DNA of 64,000 nt from Promerops cafer (lineage: Eukaryota > Chordata > Aves > Passeriformes > Nectariniidae), in contig VZSE01002187.1 in NCBI GenBank assembly GCA_013398275.1, positions 579,813 through 643,812 of the forward strand. The letters are read 5' to 3'. The position numbers and the translations under genes are program-made. The first letter of the stretch is position 1. Every line of letters begins with the position of its first letter. The notes beneath the pieces were generated by a model. That model did no database searches. It had not been told where the DNA came from and saw nothing but the letters and a program-made list of their open reading frames with translations. This document shows positions 11,831 to 24,150 of this stretch, piece by piece.

Positions 11831-12545
11831 AGCCTGGCTCAGCAGCAAGCTCTATTCACAGGGAACATCTCAGCGACCTTTTGAACAGGCTTAGTGTGAG
11901 AAGCATCCCCACGTGCGGGGAGGACGGGCGCTCTCCTCCCCAGGAGCAGCTGCCGTGACAAGTGCTGTCCAAGGACAGGAGCCACAGCATCGCCCTGTGC
12001 CTACTCTCTGGACCACACCAACCTTCAGATGGCCAGCAGTGCACTGCCCCCCGCATGACACTGAGCATCCCTGGCACCTCTAACAGCACCCAGCCATCCC
12101 AGGTGTCTCCAGGAACTGTCATGATAGAAGCAATAGGTAAGAGTCATCTTTGCAACCTACTGCCCTTTGTTTATATCCCTTTTTGGGATATAAAAGACCT
12201 CTCCCAAAACTCTTATTCTCTCCTGTGTTGCCTGACACTGCCCTCCTCTTCCCACCTGCCAGGACCCGTGCTCTACGTCATGCACCTTCTTTTATTATGT
12301 GCCCATTCATCCATCCCTGAGATTCACATTCCTCTCCCTTTATGAAGAATTAACTTGTTGGAGCTGATTTATGAAGACTGGCAGGCACCTGTGCTGGAGC
12401 AAGGCTCTAATACGTTCATCATGAAGTCCTGTAGTTATTCCTAAAAGAGCTCATGTTAATGCCTCACATTAAAATTCATATTTTATTTTTACATAACTAG
12501 ATGACTCTCTGCAATCTTTAAGATATGCCCTTCAGAACCTGGATT

Positions 12546-12580
12546 TCTTTTTTTTTTCTCTTTTTTTCTTTTTTTTTTTG
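12546..12580. repeat. Pyrimidine/T-rich low-complexity tract
   Basis: T runs interrupted by single C residues. No retroposed body is recognised on either side. Confidence 0.8.
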
Positions 12581-14497
12581 TGAGGGATGGAAGCTGTGCG
12601 GTGACAGCTCCTCATAAACACGGGTGGCATTGGTGCAGGGTGGCAGGTCGCGTGCTCGCTGCGCGTTGTCTGCCTCAGGTGTGACTGACAGCGAGGACTC
12701 GCCAAGGTACGTCCTCTGCCAAACGCAGCTCGCTTTTGTCAGCGCAGCAACAGAGCCATTTTCCTTAAGAACATAACCTTCCCCAAATCTCCTTTTGCTA
12801 ACAGGAGCCAGCTTGCACTGGAAAAGCAGCGGGTTGGGCTCTGCACTCTTCTGGAAGAGCCTTCGATACGCGAGGGGCGCGCGGGGGAGCAGCTCCCGGG
12901 GCGCCTTTGGTGTGAACCGGCTTGCGGAGGAAGTGATGGGCATGAAAGAAGAGCTGCAGGAGGCGAAGGCCTGAATTGTTTGGTGGGAACATTTTTTTTC
13001 CCCTTTCAATCCAGTGTGTTTCATTCCCTGGTAGAAACAAATCTACTGGAACCCACTGAATTTGGCACAAGTTCAGCTCAAAATATAATTGCCCTCAAAA
13101 CGCAGGCCAAACTCACGCCCAGCCTCACATCCCCCATTTTCCTGACATGTTTCCCCTGGATGCCAAACACACCTGAGGGATGAGCAGGGACCCTCAGCGT
13201 GGTGGGGGCAGGGGCTGCTGGCTCCTCCGCAGGGCTGTCCCCGTGCCCACGCAGCGCAGAGCCAGCCCTGCGGGAAGGCGTTGGTGGGAACAAAGCCCCG
13301 CAAGCCAACAACCGGCTCCAGCGCTCCGCGCGATCGTAATTGACCACGGAGAGCCTGAGCTACAGTTCTAATTTGATAGCACTGTAATCAATTGTGTTTC
13401 TTGCTCTCAGATGCAGGGAGAGAAAGAAAAGGAGTGGGAAAGTTAATCTGGATTTTTTTTCACACCACTGCAGCAGAAAAACCTTGTCCCTTGTTATTGT
13501 TTATGTTCAGAGCAGACTGCTGTGCTGGAAACACACACGGATGATCCCTGCCCCAAAGAAGGTCTGTCCTCAGCCAGGCAGACACAGAGGCCATCTGTGG
13601 CATAGCTGTGGCACAACTTTTGGCTTTCTCTAAGGAATGTGGGGCTTGGAGGAGCCGGGCAGTCAGGATGGCTCTGAGCAGGAGGGGCCACGCTAAGCGT
13701 GCCACTGGCATTGGCCATCGTCCAGGCCATCAGGGAGTGAGTGGATATCTTAATCCTGCCCCCACCCTGGATCTGATCCAAGACAGACTGAAGTCAGTGG
13801 AAATCTGCCCGTTGCTGCCCTGGGCTTTCAGCCAGATGGGCAGTGGCGTATGGAGTTCCTGGGACACGAGACAGAAAGACCGACGGAAAGGCCGAGCAGA
13901 GCTGCTGTGTAACTCCCGTGTGAATGCACAAGTAGGTTTTGCTGCAAAGAGGACATGAACCCCTTAATGGGACTGCCACTGCCCAGTGGGCAGCCCTGGA
14001 AAACTTTCCCCTGGGATCCTGGCCTTGCTCAGCACAGCAGGCTCCTCTGAGCACCCTTGGCAGCGTGCCCCTGCCCCTATCCCATCTGTCCAGAGGTGTG
14101 ACCCAGTTCAGCACTGCGGGACACAAGCCGCAGTCCCACAGTGCCCACAGCCAGCAGCCCTGCGAGGCCAGATCTGCTCTCACCTTGTTATTTGTTTCAG
14201 CTCATGATCTGCTGCCAGCGCCCTCCCTTCCCCGCGTCCTTTGAAGCGCTGCTCACCGCTGCCTTGGAACCCCCCCTGTTCGCGGCGCGCCGCGAGGCTC
14301 TCGCCTTTGCGACTGACAGAAATTGTAGAGCAGCAGTAGGGAAAAGGAGGGAGAGAATGCAAAATGCCCTCCCAACTAACTTTGCTAATTAAACCGGCTC
14401 TGAAGCCTTCCCAAACACCTCCATGTTATGACAACACGAACAGCACATTCCAGTGAAATGATTAAATTTATATTGTGTAGAGAAAGTTCAAGTGAGA

Positions 14498-14829
14498 CCA
14501 TTGTTGGCTGACAGCTGAAAATGAGCCAGCATGGGCCCGGGGGGCAAGAAGCCCATTGGCATCTTGGCTTGTACCAGCAATATTGTGGCCATCAGGACCA
14601 GGACAGTGGCTGTAACCGTGTGCTCAGCCCTGGTGAGGCCATGCCTTGGATGCTGGGGTCAGTTTTGGACCTCTCCAGACAAGAAAGACGCTGCAGTGCT
14701 GGAGTGTGTCCCGAGAAGGGCAACGGAGCTGGGAACACGGTTAGTGGGGACATTGCAGGGCTGGGTTACTGGGTAGACTCAATCTTAAAGGTCATTTACA
14801 ACCCAAACAATTCTCTGAGTCTGTGATTC
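14498..14829 (+). mobile_element. CR1-type LINE, 3' fragment with internal deletion
   Basis: Sense CR1 landmarks occur in order: ACAGCTGAAAATGAGCCAGC, GTGCTCAGCCCTGGTGAGGCC, CAGTTTTGGACCTCTC, CAAGAAAGACGCTGCAGTGC, GTGTCCCGAGAAGGGCAACG, GACTCAATCTTAAAGGTCAT and CAACCCAAACAATTCT. It ends in the octamer tail ATTCTCTG AGTCTGTG ATTC. Between about 14738 and 14750 the usual CR1 stretch (GGTCTGGAGCACAGG and beyond) is missing, so the copy is internally deleted as well as 5' truncated. It is moderately diverged. Confidence 0.92.
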
Positions 14830-17559
14830 ACTTCCCATTACCCTGATGCCAAAGGGAGTAATCCTTTGGGCCATCCCCAGGGAAGAGGGATCCCTCTGAG
14901 CCTGGGTCATGTCTCCTCCTGCCACGCTCTCTCCAAGACACCCACAGCACAGAGCAGACACATCCCTGCTGGGCTTCTTCCTGGGTTAGAGCAACAGCGC
15001 CCAGGCTTCAGGCTGTGCCAGCACAGCACATGAAATGGAAACTCACTATCCTAACAAGAATAATATTCCTTGTAGAGGTTCACGCGCTGCTGCAATTGAC
15101 TTATGAAACACCACGAGGATTAGGTGGACTTTGCAGGAGCTGCTCTTCTCCTGGAGCATTTTTTCATTGTCTTTAGCTAAAATAACCTTTCAGAAAGCAG
15201 GAGCAGCATCCTCCTCCCCCTCAGCCCTCCAGTCACTGTCCTCTGCTGAACATTGATTTTTGCAATGCTCCTCATTTTTCCTGCTCTGGAAATGAATATG
15301 ACTGTGTATTTCTGCAGAGATGGTAGAAAAGAGACAGCAAAGGCAGAGATGTCTGCATGACCATGAGTCAAACTGGCCCAGCTTCTGGGAGTCCTTAGAA
15401 GAGGCTTCAAGCTGCCCTATCTCAGGCACTTTAAATTCAAGACATTGAAAGCTGAAAAAGCCAGGCTTCTCGATGCTGAAGGAGAATGAGTCTGTACCAA
15501 GGAGCACTGAGGAGCCCCGTGGTGGGGTGACAGTGACTTGTCCCAGTTAACTCATCATTTGTGGGTGATTATATTGCATTGATGGGTGGCCATCATTTGC
15601 CACTGTGTGACTAATTAGCCGCCAGGCCCCTGGAGCTTTCTGGCTGCTATTTTAAATCACTATTCCCTCAAAGCAAAGAGCAGACAGAAGCAACTTCCAT
15701 TCCCTTAATAAGGTTTCACTCAAAGCAGGAATCGAAGCGTGAGCTGGGGCCGCTGTCGGCCGAGGCTCAGAGATGTCTGGGCACGGGTGTGGTGCCGGCG
15801 TGGGAGCACCCGGCCCCGCTCAGCCTGAGAAGCAACGCTGGAAAGAAGAGACTCCAAAGAAAAAAAGGCGACTTTTGCCCCCAGGTCTGTGCCTCACAGT
15901 CCCTGAGCACACGGTAAATTCCACTGGGGGAAGCATTTCCATCCAGCTGCTGCCCTGACGGGCACAGGAGGGCTGGAAAGGCGTTGGGTGGAGCTCTGCA
16001 TGTTTACTGCTATTTATCCTTCGTATTTTCCTGGTGCCCAAAGGCTCTGGGTACTGAACAGCCCTTGTGCAAGGGGGAGCGCACACATGAGAAAGCAGAT
16101 TTCTCCCAAAAACATGAAAGTGGAAAAAAAGTAGAGATCACAGATACATTATCTCTGGACGAGGGCTCACCCTAAACAGTTCTCTGTAACTATACAGTGA
16201 TTTAATTCCAGACCCAAAGGATGAACTGACAAATTTCACGGCCCAGTTTCTATTCCGGAGCCGCCCCCCTGCTCGCTGAAGCTCATTTTCTGGGGGAGGG
16301 TTTGGAGGAAAATGAGTTCTTCCCCCTCAGACCTGCCCGGGGAGCGCCCACACGATGCAATCGCAGCATCCCCGACACAGAAGTACAAACAGCGACATTT
16401 CCCAATATCAAACGGGCAGCGGCGGGGAATTGCTAAGATCAAGCTCTGCTCTGATCTAACTTGCATCTTGCCAGTTTAAAATCTTAATTGAAATGCTACT
16501 TGAAAGCCTCCTGAGTGCAAGGAGGGAAGATAAACCCAGGCAGTCGGCCCGAATGCCAAAGCACGGGGAAGGAAAGCCAAAGTGCTGTTTTTTTCTGAAA
16601 ATGTCATTTTGAGCTGCCTGTCGCTGGCAGAGGCATGACATGTTCCTTCTCCTGAGAGGGACGGGAGAGAGAGGAAAATCATCTTCCAATCTCAGTGTCG
16701 GTAGCAAGTACCAGCTGGGCAGCAGTGCCTCGTTTGCCTGCTGCCTCCCTCGGAGGTTTGGGAAGAGGGAGGGGAAGAAGAGAAGGCAGCAGACCAGCAC
16801 GTTTGGGCCTGGAGGTCTGTCTCTGCCCACGCAGCTCCCTGGAAGCCCTGCTGTTCAGCCAGGCAGCTCTTCCACCAGGGAAGAGGGTGGGGGGAACCCC
16901 CCAAACTGGCCAGAAACCGACTAGCTGTTAATTACACTTCGAAACGTCTGCTGCTTGTGACTGTGTGTTTTAGTATTTCTATTTTACACATTGGAACACT
17001 GACTTTTTGTTGTCTGGAGCTACAGAACCGCCTTGAAAGCAGCAGCAGTGGAGCAAGCGTGACCGGAGCACTGCAGCACGCTGACACCACGGCAAGGACC
17101 ACTCCAAGGCTACGGCAGCCCGGCTGCTGCTTTTTTAGTGATTTGGTTATTTTGGGCACCGCAGACAAACCGTTTGTTCATTTGGGAACAACAGAGCTTA
17201 AAAACAAACGAGGTGTTAAAAGCAGGGAGCTCAAAGCTGGGCTTTCATCTGCAGGCAGCGTGCGGCTTTGATGGGGCTGGGAGAAGAGCTCTGTTCTCAG
17301 GGGGATAATAATTACGGTTTTGGCTTTGAGAAGTCCGGTGGGTTGGATCTTCACAGGCTCTCAGTGCTCCCCTCCCCGCCTCCTCGCATTTCGACTTCAA
17401 AGCAGAAGGGAAGAAGCCCCGAATAGCATCATTTTGTTGATCAAAACCCCGCACTAAACACCGGCCCCGATGAAGAAACCAGAGAGGAGCTTTTCATTAG
17501 CGGCAGATGAAAACGACACCTCGGTGGGCTCGGCCGCAGCCGCTGCATCCCGGACAGGG
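14830..17559. other. Intergenic, no gene seen
   Basis: No coding exon is recognised. An AT-rich, homeodomain-word-rich island lies at 15540-15740 (TAATTA at 15612). Further islands lie at about 16090-16210 and 16920-17010. The rest is mixed GC sequence with short incidental frames. Confidence 0.65.
15540..15740. promoter_or_regulatory. Candidate conserved non-coding element
   Basis: The island contains TGATTATATTGCATTGATGG and GACTAATTAGCCGCC, with a TAATTA homeodomain core, followed by TTAATAAGG. It sits in an otherwise GC-richer background and has no coding character. Confidence 0.33.
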
Positions 17560-17750
17560 TATCTCACAGTATCTCAGCGATATCTCACAGTATCTCAGCG
17601 ATATCTCACAGTATCTCGGCGATATCTCACAGTATCTCAGCGATATCTCACAGTATCTCGGCGATATCTCACAGTATCTCAGCGATATCTCACAGTATCT
17701 CGGCGGTATTTCAGCGATATTTCAGCGATATTTCGGCGGTATTTCGGCGG
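17560..17750 (+). repeat. 21-bp minisatellite (7 units) decaying to 11-bp units (4)
   Basis: Seven contiguous 21-bp units, 17560-17706, are each made of a 10-mer TATCTCACAG plus an 11-mer TATCTCAGCGA. The 11-mer has CAGCGA in units 1, 2, 4 and 6, CGGCGA in units 3 and 5, and CGGCGG in unit 7, so A and G alternate. Four 11-bp units follow (17707-17750; TATTTCAGCGA twice, TATTTCGGCGG twice). Because 21 is seven codons and no unit holds a stop on the plus strand in two frames, long artificial frames (17470-17811, 17507-17941) run through it. Confidence 0.95.
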
Positions 17751-18135
17751 CTGGGGAGCCGCGCGCGGGCAGAGGCGGGCAGAGCGCCTTGCTCAGGGCA
17801 CCGGCGTTTAGAAGAAAATGGTTTTCTTTCATCTGTCCAAGAAAATCTCTTTCGAACACTTGTGAGCCTGATTGCTGCCAATTTCCGCTGCTGAATGCAG
17901 CCATTCGGAGGGAAGGCATTAGGACTAAGAGATACTCATAACATTTCAAATGAAGCAGTTTTTTCATTTTTTCCCCCCATCCCACCTCGGGCTGTGTCTC
18001 TTTCGCCGTTTGGGTATTCATTCTTTGAGAACAAGAGATATTTCTCCGCTTGAGCTCTCTCCTATGCAGTCCCTGCCCAGACACGAAGGCACTTCTGCTT
18101 GGAGGGATGAGTCCCCTCTGCAGCTGGGTGCCACA

Positions 18136-18262
18136 AAAATATATTTATATATTTATATATTTATATATTTATATATTTATATATTTATATATTTATATAT
18201 TTATATATTTATTTATATATTTATATATTTATATATTTATATATTTATATATTTATATATAA
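18136..18262. repeat. 8-bp AT-rich array, ATATTTAT unit
   Basis: Near-perfect tandem ATATTTAT (equivalently ATATATTT) over about 125 bp, with one half-unit phase slip (ATTTATTT) near 18208-18214. It abuts the 3' octamers of the CR1 at 18263 in the same 8-bp register. Confidence 0.95.
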
Positions 18263-18666
18263 ATACAGAAATACAGAATCATAGGGTGGTTTGGGTGAGA
18301 GGGGCCTCAAAGCCCATCTCGTTCCACCCCCTGTCATGGGCAGGGACACCTTCCACTATCCCAGGTTGCTCCAAGCCCCGTCCAGCCTGGCCTTGGACAC
18401 CGCCAGGGCTGGGCCAGCCACGGCTGCTCTGGGCAATCACCTGGTGCCCCCCCCACTGCGGGATGAACCCAGGACATGGGGGTTTCTGGGCTGTGCACAT
18501 GTCCAGCTCCTGTCCAGCCTCTCACCCAGCAGCCATCACCCAAGTTTTCCTTGGCAGGGCTGCTCTGCATCCCTTCGTTCCCAGGCTGTACTGACACCAG
18601 GGGGTTGCCCTGGCCCCGGGGCAGCATCAGCCTTGTTAAACCTCGTGAGATTCCCGTGGGCTACTG
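18263..18666 (-). mobile_element. CR1-type LINE, 3' fragment, reverse orientation
   Basis: The plus strand shows the classic reverse CR1 3' end: two ATACAGAA octamers, then TCATAGGGTGGTTTGGGTGA, GCCCATCTCGTTCCACCCCC, GGGCAGGGACACCTTCCACT, AGGTTGCTCCAAGCCCCGTC and GGCCTTGGACACCGCCAGGG. Further in come CAGGGCTGCTCTGCATCCC and CCTTGTTAAACCTCGTGAGA. The copy is truncated at the CR1 5' side near 18666. It is younger-looking than the 14.5-kb copy, with more consensus words intact. Confidence 0.94.
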
Positions 18667-21600
18667 CTGGACTATGCACTGTACTTTACATACTGTAATA
18701 TATATACTGAGAGAGAGAGAGCAGAGGACTTGGAGCATCTCCCAGCGGCGCGGTGCAGAGCCGCCGCCGCTCGGGTGTGTACCAGCGCCAGGCTGCAGCC
18801 ATTTCCCACTCATCATTCTGTGCCTGAGTATTGCCACACATATGTTATGAAAAATTACCCGCTGCTCAGAGAGCTCCGAGATACAATAAGATTCACATCA
18901 ACATTAATGAACCCCTGTCTCTCTTGCGAGAGAAAGCTAATGTAATAACAGCGTTAAATTCGGCAAACAAATGCTTGAGACAATTTTTTTTAAGCACCAG
19001 ACAGTAAACAGGACTGAAAATATCCTCATGAATTACAAGAGTCTAAAATCCTCTACTGAGAAATTAATTTAATAGCAGTAAATACTAGAACAATTTCCCC
19101 CATGTGAAAAGCCACCGCCACATTCAGTTAAAAAGCTTCACTTAAGCAGCACGTGGGCACCCACGAGGGCAGGGAAAGGTATTTCATCACCTAATGCTCC
19201 TTTGGAAAAGGCTTTGTCCCTCCTGAGCTGGCACTTGGTGATGGATGTGCCTTCCCCGTGAAAAGGAAAGGAAGAAGGAGAACACTCTGGAGAGACTCCC
19301 AAGGAGAAAAACACCCAAACAACCTAACAATCCAGGAACAAACTCATGTTCAGGGAAATCCTTAAAGTTTAGTGTCCCTGACCAAAGCCCAGACACTTCC
19401 AGGCAGCCCTCACGTTCACCTGCTGCAGAGAAAGGGAGCGTGGCACCGGAGCTGGTAACTCCGGGTGAGTTTTGGAGAGGTTTCGCACCCTGCAGGGGCC
19501 TGTCTCCGAGAAGCAGCACGTGCCCAGATCGCCCAGGTCTGGGAGCGGCCGGAGGAGCCGGCCCGTGGGGAGCCCACGGGCTCTGGAAAGAATGATGGCA
19601 ATCAGAGCAGCCTTCTCCCCCATCTGTTCAGCTGTTATTCCGGGCAAAATTAATAGGTCCGAGGATAGATCCGATCGTAATGACAATCTGGACTGCGCAG
19701 CAGGGGATTTCATAAAGGAGCCGAACTGCGGCTCGTTGAAAACACTTAAAGTAATTAGTTACAGGGCTACTCACTTTCTTTCCTTTTAATAGTAATAATG
19801 GTTATTAATGTTTACAAATTACAGCGCCTTGCTGCAGATGGAAGAATGGCTGGAGCGGTTGCCCGGGAATTCGGGCGCTCTGAAATTCAGCCGGCGCGCT
19901 CCCTTGGAGACGGATTCTCTCTCCCCCAGCCCACGGTGCCACTGGAGATGGGCTCCCTCTGCCAGGCTCTGGCTGTGCCACCACCAAGCACTCACAAATA
20001 CGAGTTGGTTCCGAGCCCAAACAGGGGTTTGGCACCGAGGGGCGACCGTGTGGCCGCCCCTTGCCAGCAGGCACGGTGCTCTCACGTGCCAAGCACCACG
20101 GAAGGCAGGGAGAGAATTGCTCTGATGATAAATATGTAAGAGAAGCTCAAATCAACCTGAACTTTAGGAAAGAAGAAAGATAATTAAAATATAAATAGAC
20201 ATGTTTGTTTCAAAGATTGATGGCAAGCACTCAATTCAGCCTGAAGATTAATCAGGGAAGTATAATTATGCCTTTGCACAAAAATCCCTGTTAAGCCCCC
20301 TCCCTGCCCCAAACAGCAGAGGAAGGAGGCGGGCGATGCTGCCAAACTACAATGAGGCTGAAGCTTGAAGGACAGTCCCCCAGCACAGGAGCACTGACAT
20401 GCAGGGGCTGACACCTTTGCTCCACTCCATGGGTTTGACAGCAGCTTCCCTCATTTCCCCAGAAATGCTTCATTTTCACACTGTGAAACTCTAATGTGGG
20501 ATTTCCTTCTATCCCTGCCCCCCCCGCCACTGCCAAAGCCATTTGTGGGGATGCAAGGTGTTATCCCAGCAAGAAGACATTTTCTCTGTTCTTCTCCTTT
20601 CCTTGTAGCCCCTGCAGATTCTCCAAGGACATTTCAAGTTGTAATTGTGATGCTAAATGTGATTGCCCAGGCTCGTATGACCGGCTCATCATGTGGGGGG
20701 GGTGCTGCTCAGTGAAGCTTCTCTGTAACCCCATTACACCCCGGGGCTCTGGGGACGGGGGGGGGTGGTGGATGTAGCACCACGAGCCTCACACTCCTCC
20801 CCAGCAGGGGCTCACACGGCCAGGCCACGGCGAGATTGATTTGCGGGGAGCTGTGCTCGCGTGTCTCCAGCCGTGTGTGACGAGCACAAAGATTTGTTTG
20901 ACATCTCTTCCACGCAAGGTCAAGCTGTACTCTGCTGCTGCTGACTCAGGCAGTGGGGATGCAGCGGAGCTCCTGCGAGGGTGGGATGCTGTCTCAGCAT
21001 GCCCAGCCACCAAAGACACGATGGATGCTTCCCTCTGTGCCACTTCCAGCTGTGCAACATCAGCCCAGCTGGTCTCGCCAGGTGGGCACCTTGGCAGCAA
21101 TGCATGCAGTGTTCCATGCATTCCTGCTTCCACCAGCACCCTCTCCTCCAGGCCGTTCAGTGCTCCCCCTGGTATTCAGTCTCCCAGCTGCGTTTGCTCA
21201 GAACTGGGGGAGCTTTCCACCCGGAGTCCTTTGGAACGAGCCATCAGAGCACTGAGTGCCAAGTGGAAACACAAGAAGGGGAAATTCTGTGTAAGAGGCA
21301 AATGTTTTAACAGCCTTCAAGTCGCTCTCTGCTAGTGGCTCCCGCGCTGAGGCTGTTTTGCTGCCCCAGGCTGTGCTTCAGACACTCGCCCCACGGGTCT
21401 CTCATTTACTGGCAGGTCCAAGGTCCCACGGGAGCTCCACATCACAAGGCAAAGCACGTTCTCAGCTCCTTGCATGTGCCAGCTGGGAGATGGGTCTCTG
21501 CTCTTCACATTATTTACTTTTTATAGACAAAGCTGTGACCCTGGACTCCTTTTTAAAGCTTATCTATCATGTACTTCTTTCCTCTCCCTCTCAGCATCAT

Positions 21601-24150
21601 GCTGAGAGGAGGATGGTGTGTGTGCAGGATTTATCCTGCGGCATCAGCGCTGAGGATGGAGCTGGCAGCCAGGAATCCCCCCGCCCTTCCCAGTGCAGGC
21701 AGCAGCGGGACCAAGGTCCCCACACCCCTCTCAGCAGAATGCAGGAGATGAGCAAACATCAAGCAAGGGATAGTGGGAATTTTTGCATGGGAATCAAAAA
21801 GAACAAGCTGTCATTGACTACTGAGTGAAGTCAGGGCGCCTTGAGTGCAGCACATCGAGTGCTTTATTTAGAGTATCTGCAGAGAGAACAGGTAAAATAA
21901 CTGAGTTCAGGGATGAGGCCATGGTTCCCCTGGCTTCGGAGAGCTGAGACTCTCCATACGAGAGGTCAGAGTGGTTTTCATGAATCAGAGTACTGGTGAC
22001 AGATGCTCTCCTCTCAGCTGGAAAAAGAGGACTGAAAAAACTCTATTCCCCCTTTTTAAATGTCTCTCCATCTCCAGGAGAGCCCACGTAATTCCTGGGC
22101 CTTCAGCACTCACACCACACCCTGATGGGACCCCGTGGTCCCCGAAGGGTGGCTGCTGGGAAGAGGGAGCTGTGCTGCTCCCCTCCTCTCCTGCTGCCTC
22201 CGGGTCTGGATGTGATGGGGCATCATTATTCATACACACACACACATATATGATATACAAATATCCACACACACTGGCAATGTGACGGGCAGCTCCTACA
22301 CCAAACAGAGGGGAGGCAGTTCCCCTCCACCCACACTGAGACACCAGCTCTAATCTGTCATTGTCTTCTCTTCCTTCTTCTCTGACCAAACCTCGGAGCC
22401 ACTCTGTCTCTGCAAAGAACGAGACAGAAATGCTGCAGGGTCCCTGGGCAGATGCTTTCTTTGGTTTCTTCTCCATGCACAAGGATGTTAGAAAACAAAG
22501 TTAGACATAAAATCCCCTAAATTATTTGATGAAGAAAAAGGCCTGAGTGTGTGCCAGGAAGCTTTTAGGGGAGAGGGGAGAGAGGCAGCCCAAAAGCTAC
22601 TGCTGAGCATATTAAAGAATGGCATTATCAAGTGGAACAGACAAGACATGTATATAATGCATAAGTAGTGTTTGCTGCTTCTCCAAACAACTCATAGATC
22701 ACCAGGACACCAGCTCCTAGGAAGAGCAGAAAGGAAAAGAGAGAGGAATGCACGATAGCATCAGAAGAGACGTGTCTGCTGCTGAGGAATGGAAAAAGGC
22801 CCAACCAAAGGCCAGGATCTGGGCAGGGATTGGCAGTGCCTGCAGGTCTGGGGAGACCTGGAAGGAGCTGGCACTCAGAAACCCAGGAGCCCCACGGCCG
22901 ACGGAGCTGTCCCCTGCCTGCCAGCCTGGGTGTCCCCAGTGCCACCGCAGTGCCAGCCCTGCGTGATGAATGGGGCCTGGCAGGGCGGCATCAATCTGCT
23001 GCTGGAGTGACCTTCAGTCGTGCAGGGAGGTTTTCAACAACTCATAAGCGCAAGGAAGGTTCATTTGCGTTCTCATTTAGCATATTAAAAGGGTATTATT
23101 GCTACAAACCAGAAACCTAAACGAGCCCCTGGTTGCAGCTTTGGATGAGGCTTTAGACTAAAGGTGCAGGGCAGCGATTAACAGTGGCACAAAACATTTA
23201 TGCTTCACAAACAAGGCCAGACAGGCTGTCCCTCACGATAAGCAGTGGAAGGGCTGCAATGAAGCTGCACAGGGCAGAGGCAGAAGGCATTTGGGAACAC
23301 ACATGGCTGTGGTGGCTCCGGACTGGATCCCCCATTTCCATGGTCCAGCTGTTTGGACAGGCTGCTGTTTACAAATGCAACGGCTCAGCGCGTGCCCCAG
23401 ATCCTGGAGGGCCATCCTGCTCCTTCTGCCTTTACCAGGGCCTCCTTGCTCCTGGCAGATTCGTGAGACCCCTTTTGTCAATAAAAGAGCTGTGCAATTT
23501 CATCTCTTGCCTCCTGCTCTGAGCTGTGAACCTTTCCCTCGTGCTCCTTCCATGACAGAGAAGGGGAAATGGAGACGGGAAAGGTCCTGCTGGTGCAGCC
23601 TAGCAGGGAAATGAGATTGTCATTATCTGTGGGCTGAGATGCTGCTCGCAGACCTCGGGGCTGTCTGACGGGAGGTGACCGGAGGTGGCTGTCCCCAGCT
23701 CGTGCCACTTCAAAACATGCTGGCACCTCTGGCTCCCCTCCCTGCTGGAACACAAGGGCACCACAGCAGTGAAGCCTTGGGAAGCTCCTGCCGTGGAGAA
23801 ATCACTCACTTTAATTACCCCTTGCACTGCATTTATCTCCATGAAAGGTCCCTGGCTCCTTCGGCGCTGACTGGCAGGGGGAGCAGGAAGGAGCAGCAAT
23901 GATCTATATGTTTGTTTATTTATTTCAGCGGCACCAGCACACAACGGGGGCCTCCTGCACCCCAGGCTTTTCCTACGGCTCACCAGCTTCCGAACCCTGC
24001 TCCCGCAAGAGCCAGAGGGGAGGACTGCCCCACGAGCCCGGTCGAAGGCGGGCTGGGGTAAGCACACCTGGGGCCCGGCAGCAGGGCAAACACTCCCCCG
24101 CTCCGGGGGACAGAGGGCAAGGAGGAGCTGCGCGCAGAGAAGGCAGGAGA
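18667..24150. other. Intergenic, no gene seen
   Basis: A short GA repeat lies at 18710-18721. AT-rich islands lie at 18880-19150, 19620-19830 and 20120-20290, with others near 21840-21900, 22480-22700 and 23020-23120. A (CA)n/(TA)n run is at 22231-22262. G-runs are at 20694-20702 and 20756-20770. Nothing resembles an exon of a known family. Confidence 0.65.
19640..19830. promoter_or_regulatory. Candidate conserved non-coding element
   Basis: AT-rich island with TAATTAGTTACAG, TTTAATAGTAATAATGG and TTATTAATGTTTACAAATTAC; the last includes a forkhead-like TGTTTAC. No coding potential is seen. Confidence 0.33.

Larger units (their letters stand above)
8506..14497. other. Intergenic, no gene seen
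   Basis: No coding exon is recognised. Sub-features are a 9-bp tandem repeat at 9105-9140, AT-rich islands at about 9400-9720, 10780-10900 and 10975-11075, an A-rich island with several AATAAA words at 11600-11830, an island at 12350-12510, a T-rich tract at 12546-12580, and an island at 13330-13510. Confidence 0.65.

Noticed and set aside
17560..17750. Possible CRISPR-like or regulatory repeat-spacer array
   Set aside because: Units are contiguous with no unique spacers and the genome is eukaryotic.
17470..17941. Plus-strand frames with a seven-residue repeat
   Set aside because: Seven codons equal the 21-bp unit; two frames are open at once, so this is repeat geometry and not coding evidence.
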